Shown one piece after another: positions 60,556 to 64,000 of a stretch of 64,000 nt of DNA; positions within the stretch are counted from its first letter, which is position 1, and the number at the start of each line of letters is the position of its first letter. Under the pieces are notes generated by a model. The model searched no databases. It worked only from the letters and a program-made list of their open reading frames with translations, and had not been told where the DNA came from. Source of the stretch: an uncultured Collinsella sp. (GTDB taxonomy: Bacteria > Actinomycetota > Coriobacteriia > Coriobacteriales > Coriobacteriaceae); the NCBI GenBank assembly GCA_900545605.1, contig UQZL01000004.1:1-64000 (forward strand), given 5' to 3'. Made by a program: the position numbers and the translations under genes.

Positions 60556-61101
60556 CTACAGTCCAAAGAAGCTCAAGATCTGGTCTCGGTTTACGGGCTT
60601 GTAGCCATTGGCGTCGAGGCCCACATCGTAGCGGTAGATGGGGCGTTCGCGATCACGGTTGCGCGTGTTGGTGCGGTCTCCCCTGCTGTGGATATGTCCG
60701 TGCAGCATAATGGCGCCACGCGCTTTGCCGTTCCAACTGAGCATGGGGTAATGGCTCAAAACCAGGCGATGTCCCTTGGCATAGCCGGGGGCAATTTCCA
60801 GGTAATCGCGCACGTCATCCCAAATGTGCGGTGCGTCCGGATCTTCCCAATCGCCGTCATGGTTACCGCGGATGAGCGTCACGTTCTGACAGGCAATGCG
60901 CTCGCGCAGGAGCACGGCCTCCGCCATGGGCAAGCGATACGTAAAGTCTCCCAGGATATAGAGGCGGTCGTCCGCAGCAACGCACTCGTTAATGGCGTCA
61001 ATAACCTTGCGGTTCATCTCCTCGACCGAGGCGAACGGCCGATCCATATCGTGCAGGATATTCGTATCGCCCAGGTGCAGGTCGGCGGTAAACCACATCA
61101 T
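60556..61101 (-). CDS. Metallophosphoesterase
   Basis: A compact 181-residue calcineurin-like phosphoesterase with the full metal-binding set: TADLHLGD, LGDFTY, IRGNHD, LSHYPM and LHGHIHS. These small phosphoesterases hydrolyse phosphodiesters or phosphomonoesters; the substrate is unknown. GAGGA about nine bases upstream supports the ATG at 61101 or the next one at 61098, although the frame opens at 61116. It is on the same strand as the YdjC gene, from which it is separated by a hairpin repeat. Confidence 0.9.
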   Translation of the reverse strand: MMWFTADLHLGDTNILHDMDRPFASVEEMNRKVIDAINECVAADDRLYILGDFTYRLPMAEAVLLRERIACQNVTLIRGNHDGDWEDPDAPHIWDDVRDYLEIAPGYAKGHRLVLSHYPMLSWNGKARGAIMLHGHIHSRGDRTNTRNRDRERPIYRYDVGLDANGYKPVNRDQILSFFGL

Positions 61102-61167
61102 CGTCTGTGTCCTCATTTCGCAACGCGTCTAACACGTGCCTAGTATACAGACGCTTTGGCGCAGCGG

Positions 61168-61347
61168 TTACCCAAAGAGCCCGCCGAACAGGCCTCGGCG
61201 ACGCTTGTCCTGCTTTTTCGAAGCGTCATCCCGCGCCTTCTTGCCCTGCCGCTTCTTACGGTCCTGCTCCAACTCATCGTCATCGAGTAGCATATCCCAC
61301 TCAAACGGATCGTCTGTCAGATCGAACAGGTCATCGTCATCAAACAC
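61168..61347 (-). CDS. Small acidic/basic hypothetical protein
   Basis: A tiny protein of 59 residues with a strongly acidic N-terminal half (FDDDDLFDLTDDPFEWDMLLDDDE) and a strongly basic second half (RKKRQGKKARDD, KKQDKRRRG) ending GLFGGLFG. GGAGG lies five bases before a GTG at 61347, so that start is favoured over the ATG at 61359 that opens the frame. The opposed charges suggest a nucleic-acid or protein-binding adaptor. No family is recognised. Confidence 0.6.
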   Translation of the reverse strand: MFDDDDLFDLTDDPFEWDMLLDDDELEQDRKKRQGKKARDDASKKQDKRRRGLFGGLFG

Positions 61348-61458
61348 GTGCGCCTCCATTACCGATTAGCGAGCATCCACAACATAGTTGAGAAGTCTAC
61401 GGGCCCGTGCGGACACAAATTCATCCCGTCCGCGTCTTTCAATCGCTTGCCGCAACGC

Positions 61459-61487
61459 TTGCGCGGCGGAACGCTTACAGCTAAGAT
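61459..61487 (+). promoter_or_regulatory. Promoter of candidate small RNA
   Basis: TTGCGC (61459-61464) and TAAGAT (61482-61487) are separated by exactly 17 bases on the plus strand. No plus-strand gene with a ribosome-binding site follows. Confidence 0.4.
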
Positions 61488-61493
61488 AGGGAC

Positions 61494-61590
61494 ACGGATG
61501 GCACCCGTGGCTGCGGGTCTTGCCAACTCCGATACACGTTTTCATCGTGAGAAGTGGCCGTCTTCGCTTACGCGGGGGCGGCCACTTTGT
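61494..61590 (+). ncRNA. Candidate structured small RNA
   Basis: Downstream of the promoter-like pair, 61495-61531 folds into nested stems CGGA/TCCG, TGGCA/TGCCA and CCC/GGG around an 8-base loop. The transcript would end at an AAGTGGCCG/CGGCCACTT hairpin (61552-61560 / 61579-61587) followed by TTGTTTAT. The roughly 95-nucleotide unit fills the 252-base gap between the small acidic protein and the aldehyde dehydrogenase gene, both on the other strand. It matches no RNA family that I know. The terminal hairpin might instead be the aldehyde dehydrogenase terminator. Confidence 0.35.
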
Positions 61591-61611
61591 TTATCCCTAT
61601 GTCATCTGATT

Positions 61612-62991
61612 CTAATGCACAAACATGCGCACGAACTTGTGCTTCCAGCTTGCGTAAGGGGCATAGCGGAACGGCACGTCCAGCCACGTTGCCTTGTTCA
61701 CGATGCTCTTCTTGTGGCTAAACGTATCGAAGCTCTCGCGTCCATGGTACCGTCCCATACCGCTCGCCCCCATGCCGCCAAAGCCCATATGGCTCGTGGC
61801 CAAATGCATAATGGTGTCATTAACACAGCCACCACCAAAGGGCACGTAACGCACAAAGCGCTGCTGAACCTCACGGTCTTGGCTAAAGATATACAGGGCC
61901 AGCGGCGTCGGACGATCCGTAATAAACGTCTCGGCCTCGTCTAGGCTCTCAAACGACAGCACCGGCAAGATGGGGCCGAAAATCTCCTCCTGCATTACGG
62001 CGTCCTCAGGCGCCACGCCGTCCAAAATCGTCGGCTCAATCTTGAGCGACGACTCGCGCGCGGTACCTCCCAGCACAACCTTGTCGGGGTCGATCAGCCC
62101 GCGTACGCGCGCGAAATGCTTGGCGTTGACAATATGACCGTAATTCTCATTGTCGAGCGGATGCTCGCCAAACATGCGGCGGGCCTCCTCCTTGATGAGG
62201 TCCAGCAGCTCGTCGTGCACGCGCGCATCGACCAGCAGGTAGTCGGGCGCCACGCAGGTCTGCCCCACGTTGAGCCATTTACCAAAGGCGATACGGCGTG
62301 CCGCGACCTTCAAGTTAGCCGTCGCATCTACGATGCAGGGACTCTTTCCGCCCAGCTCAAGCGTCACGGGTGTGAGGTTTTTACTTGCACGCTCCATGAC
62401 GAGCTTGCCGACCGGAACGCTACCGGTAAAGAAGATCTTGTCCCAGCACTCATCGAGCAACGCTTCGTTTTCGGCACGCCCGCCTTCGACGACCGTCACC
62501 AAGCGCGGATCAAATGCCTCTTCACAGATTTGCTTGAGCACCGCGCTCGATGCCGGAGCATAGGCGCTCGGCTTGATGACCACGGTATTGCCCGCGGCAA
62601 GGGCGCCGGCGAGTGGCTCGAGCGTCAGTAAAAACGGGTAGTTCCACGGAGCCATGATGAGTGTGACGCCATAGGGCACGGACTGCGTCTTGCACACACT
62701 CACGGCGTTGGCGAGGTCACACGGACGCAGGCGCGAGCGACTCCATCGAGCCACATGCGCAATCTGATAACGAATCTCGGAAAGCGAGGTGCCGATCTCG
62801 CACATATACGCCTCGTCATGCGACTTTCCCAAATCGGTCTTGAGCGCATGGGCAATATCGGCCTCGTGGGCCCGCACCGCATCGCGTAAACTCACGAGCG
62901 CACGACGTCGAGCATCGACATCAAACGTGGCATGTGTCTTAAAGTAGGCGCGCTGATCGCCGACGATGCGCGCAATTTCCTCGGTGTTCAT
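61612..62991 (-). CDS. Aldehyde dehydrogenase (class 3-like)
   Basis: A 459-residue NAD(P)-dependent aldehyde dehydrogenase without a membrane tail. Visible motifs: IMAPWNYPF, KPSAYAP, FTGSVPVGK, catalytic Glu212 (TLELGGKSP) and catalytic Cys246 (GQTCVAPDY), and EEIFGPILPVL. It oxidises aldehydes to acids; length and the C-terminal HMGFGGMGASGMGRYHG block are typical of the class 3 fatty/aromatic aldehyde group. GGAGGGTCC, overlapping the end of the iron alcohol dehydrogenase gene, precedes the ATG, so the two form an operon converting alcohols to acids or the reverse. Confidence 0.94.
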   Translation of the reverse strand: MNTEEIARIVGDQRAYFKTHATFDVDARRRALVSLRDAVRAHEADIAHALKTDLGKSHDEAYMCEIGTSLSEIRYQIAHVARWSRSRLRPCDLANAVSVCKTQSVPYGVTLIMAPWNYPFLLTLEPLAGALAAGNTVVIKPSAYAPASSAVLKQICEEAFDPRLVTVVEGGRAENEALLDECWDKIFFTGSVPVGKLVMERASKNLTPVTLELGGKSPCIVDATANLKVAARRIAFGKWLNVGQTCVAPDYLLVDARVHDELLDLIKEEARRMFGEHPLDNENYGHIVNAKHFARVRGLIDPDKVVLGGTARESSLKIEPTILDGVAPEDAVMQEEIFGPILPVLSFESLDEAETFITDRPTPLALYIFSQDREVQQRFVRYVPFGGGCVNDTIMHLATSHMGFGGMGASGMGRYHGRESFDTFSHKKSIVNKATWLDVPFRYAPYASWKHKFVRMFVH

Positions 62992-62999
62992 GGACCCTC

Positions 63000-64000
63000 C
63001 TAATTCTCGCCCTCAAACATACCACCCGCGACGACCTCGTACATACGCTCGAGCTCCAAACGGTCCATTAGAAGCGGAACGGGGTATAGCGGATTGGCCT
63101 CGGCATCGGCATGGGCCGCCATTTGTGGAATATCGGAGCGGCGAATGCCCGTCACATATTTGGGTATGCCCAAGGCGGCGTTCATGCGGTCGACCCAATC
63201 GATAAAGGCCTCAGCAGCCACGTTGTCCAGCGCATTAGCCGGCGCAATGCCGGCCATGCGGGCGAGATCGGCGAGCTTGGGAGCAGCAGCTTCGCCATAG
63301 GCGCGAAGCATGTGCGGCAGGATGATGGCGTTGGCCAAGCCGTGGGGAATCCCGTAACGCCCGCCCAGGCTGTGCGCGATGGCATGGACGTATCCAACAT
63401 AAGAGCGCGTAAAGGCAACGCCCGCTTTATACGCCGCCGAAAGCATATTGCGGCGCGCACGCATGTTGCCACCGCACTCATAGGCCTCGAGCAAATTGTC
63501 GTGGATGAGCTGCACCGCCTGGCGCGCCATCTTGCGCGTATAGGGCGTGGTGCTGCGCCCGATAAAGGCCTCGACGGCATGTGTCAGGGCGTCCATGCCC
63601 GTTTGCCCCGTAATGGAGGCGGGCAGGCCGCGCGTAAACTCGGGGTCGTGCACCGCAAAGCGCGGGATCAGCACAAAGTCGTTAATGGGATACTTGTAGT
63701 GCGTCTCGTCGTCGGTAATTACCGCTGCAAGCGTGACCTCGCTTCCCGTGCCCGCCGTGGTGGGAACGGCGATGAGCAGCGGCAGGCGACGATGGATACG
63801 CAACAGGCCGCGCATCTTGTTGATGGGCTTCTTTGGCTGCGCGATGCGCGCGCCCACGCCCTTGGCGCAGTCCATGGCCGAACCGCCGCCAAAGCCGATA
63901 ATGGCCTGGCAGGCGCTCTCTCGATACAGAGATGCCGCTTCCTCCACGTTTGAGACCGTGGGGTTCGCACGTGTTTCGGCATAGACCACAGCGCTAATTC
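63000..64000 (-). CDS. Iron-containing alcohol dehydrogenase (5' end outside window)
   Basis: The frame runs open to the window edge, so the N-terminal ~55 residues of this roughly 390-residue enzyme are missing. The family is NAD-dependent, metal-containing alcohol dehydrogenase. Visible blocks: GFGGGSAMDCAKGVG (NAD binding), AVPTTAGTGSEVT, TGMDALTHAVEAFIG and HAIAHSLGGRYGIPHGLANAIILP, with the metal-binding histidines. It is followed after 8 bases by the aldehyde dehydrogenase gene. An in-frame GTG at 63989 is not the start, because family sequence continues upstream of it. Confidence 0.92.
   Translation of the reverse strand, partial: ISAVVYAETRANPTVSNVEEAASLYRESACQAIIGFGGGSAMDCAKGVGARIAQPKKPINKMRGLLRIHRRLPLLIAVPTTAGTGSEVTLAAVITDDETHYKYPINDFVLIPRFAVHDPEFTRGLPASITGQTGMDALTHAVEAFIGRSTTPYTRKMARQAVQLIHDNLLEAYECGGNMRARRNMLSAAYKAGVAFTRSYVGYVHAIAHSLGGRYGIPHGLANAIILPHMLRAYGEAAAPKLADLARMAGIAPANALDNVAAEAFIDWVDRMNAALGIPKYVTGIRRSDIPQMAAHADAEANPLYPVPLLMDRLELERMYEVVAGGMFEGEN

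Overview
The window reads as a chromosomal stretch of a GC-rich, gut-type actinobacterium of class Coriobacteriia, most likely Collinsella or a close relative. This rests on the high GC with Gram-positive Shine-Dalgarno sites, the infC-rpmI-rplT order, a bile acid:Na+ symporter-like carrier, a single-chain PurL, lipoprotein-type BCAA binding proteins, a LAxTG-type sortase signal, and repeat families that look like those of Collinsella. No database search was possible, so the genus is inference. There is no rRNA operon, insertion sequence, integrase, prophage or CRISPR array. About 50 protein genes, one tRNA and at least one candidate small RNA can be supported.

Layout. 0.25-1.7 kb: translation operon infC-rpmI-rplT (minus), with a leader terminator and a probable AUA start for IF3. 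1.7-2.0 kb: tRNA-Leu(CAA) and a degraded copy of its 3' end. 2-11.3 kb: transglutaminase-like protein, class II FBP aldolase, and a likely recJ-helicase fusion / relA / MBL-hydrolase operon. 11.5-14 kb: BASS-family transporter, cutC and a GalT-like DUF4931 protein. 14.2-20.5 kb: a complete branched-chain amino acid ABC transporter (livF, G, M, H) with two paralogous lipoprotein receptors. 20.7-24.9 kb: homoserine dehydrogenase, an SDR and a CPA2 antiporter. 25-34.4 kb: purL, EamA exporter, membrane diguanylate cyclase, KdgT-type permease, AzlCD and an HD-domain protein. 34.4-38 kb: a three-gene FAD-dehydrogenase/EtfB/ferredoxin-EtfA locus laid out like an electron-bifurcating lactate dehydrogenase. 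38.4-41.6 kb: a five-gene cell-surface cluster with a WxL-like secreted protein and a tiny LAQTG-anchored protein. 42.5-48.1 kb: a three-gene TerB / BrxD-like ATPase / Lhr-like helicase operon. 48.2-64 kb: a spermidine-synthase-like methyltransferase, Elp3, an XRE regulator with a DUF4097 partner, a methyltransferase, TrmB, a Ski2-like helicase, a DUF2130 protein, a YdjC deacetylase, a phosphoesterase, a small acidic protein, an aldehyde dehydrogenase and an iron alcohol dehydrogenase cut by the window end.

The strongest candidates for something little described are the TerB-BrxD-Lhr module (42.5-48.1 kb) and the surface cluster (38.4-41.6 kb). Secondary leads are the AUA-initiated infC with a leader attenuator, the RecJ-helicase fusion, several families of hairpin-forming intergenic repeats (some sharing a GGGAC/GTCCC core), the tRNA-Leu scar, and an unassigned structured RNA candidate near 61.5 kb. 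All start codons given as corrected were chosen from visible Shine-Dalgarno sequences and family-typical N-termini.
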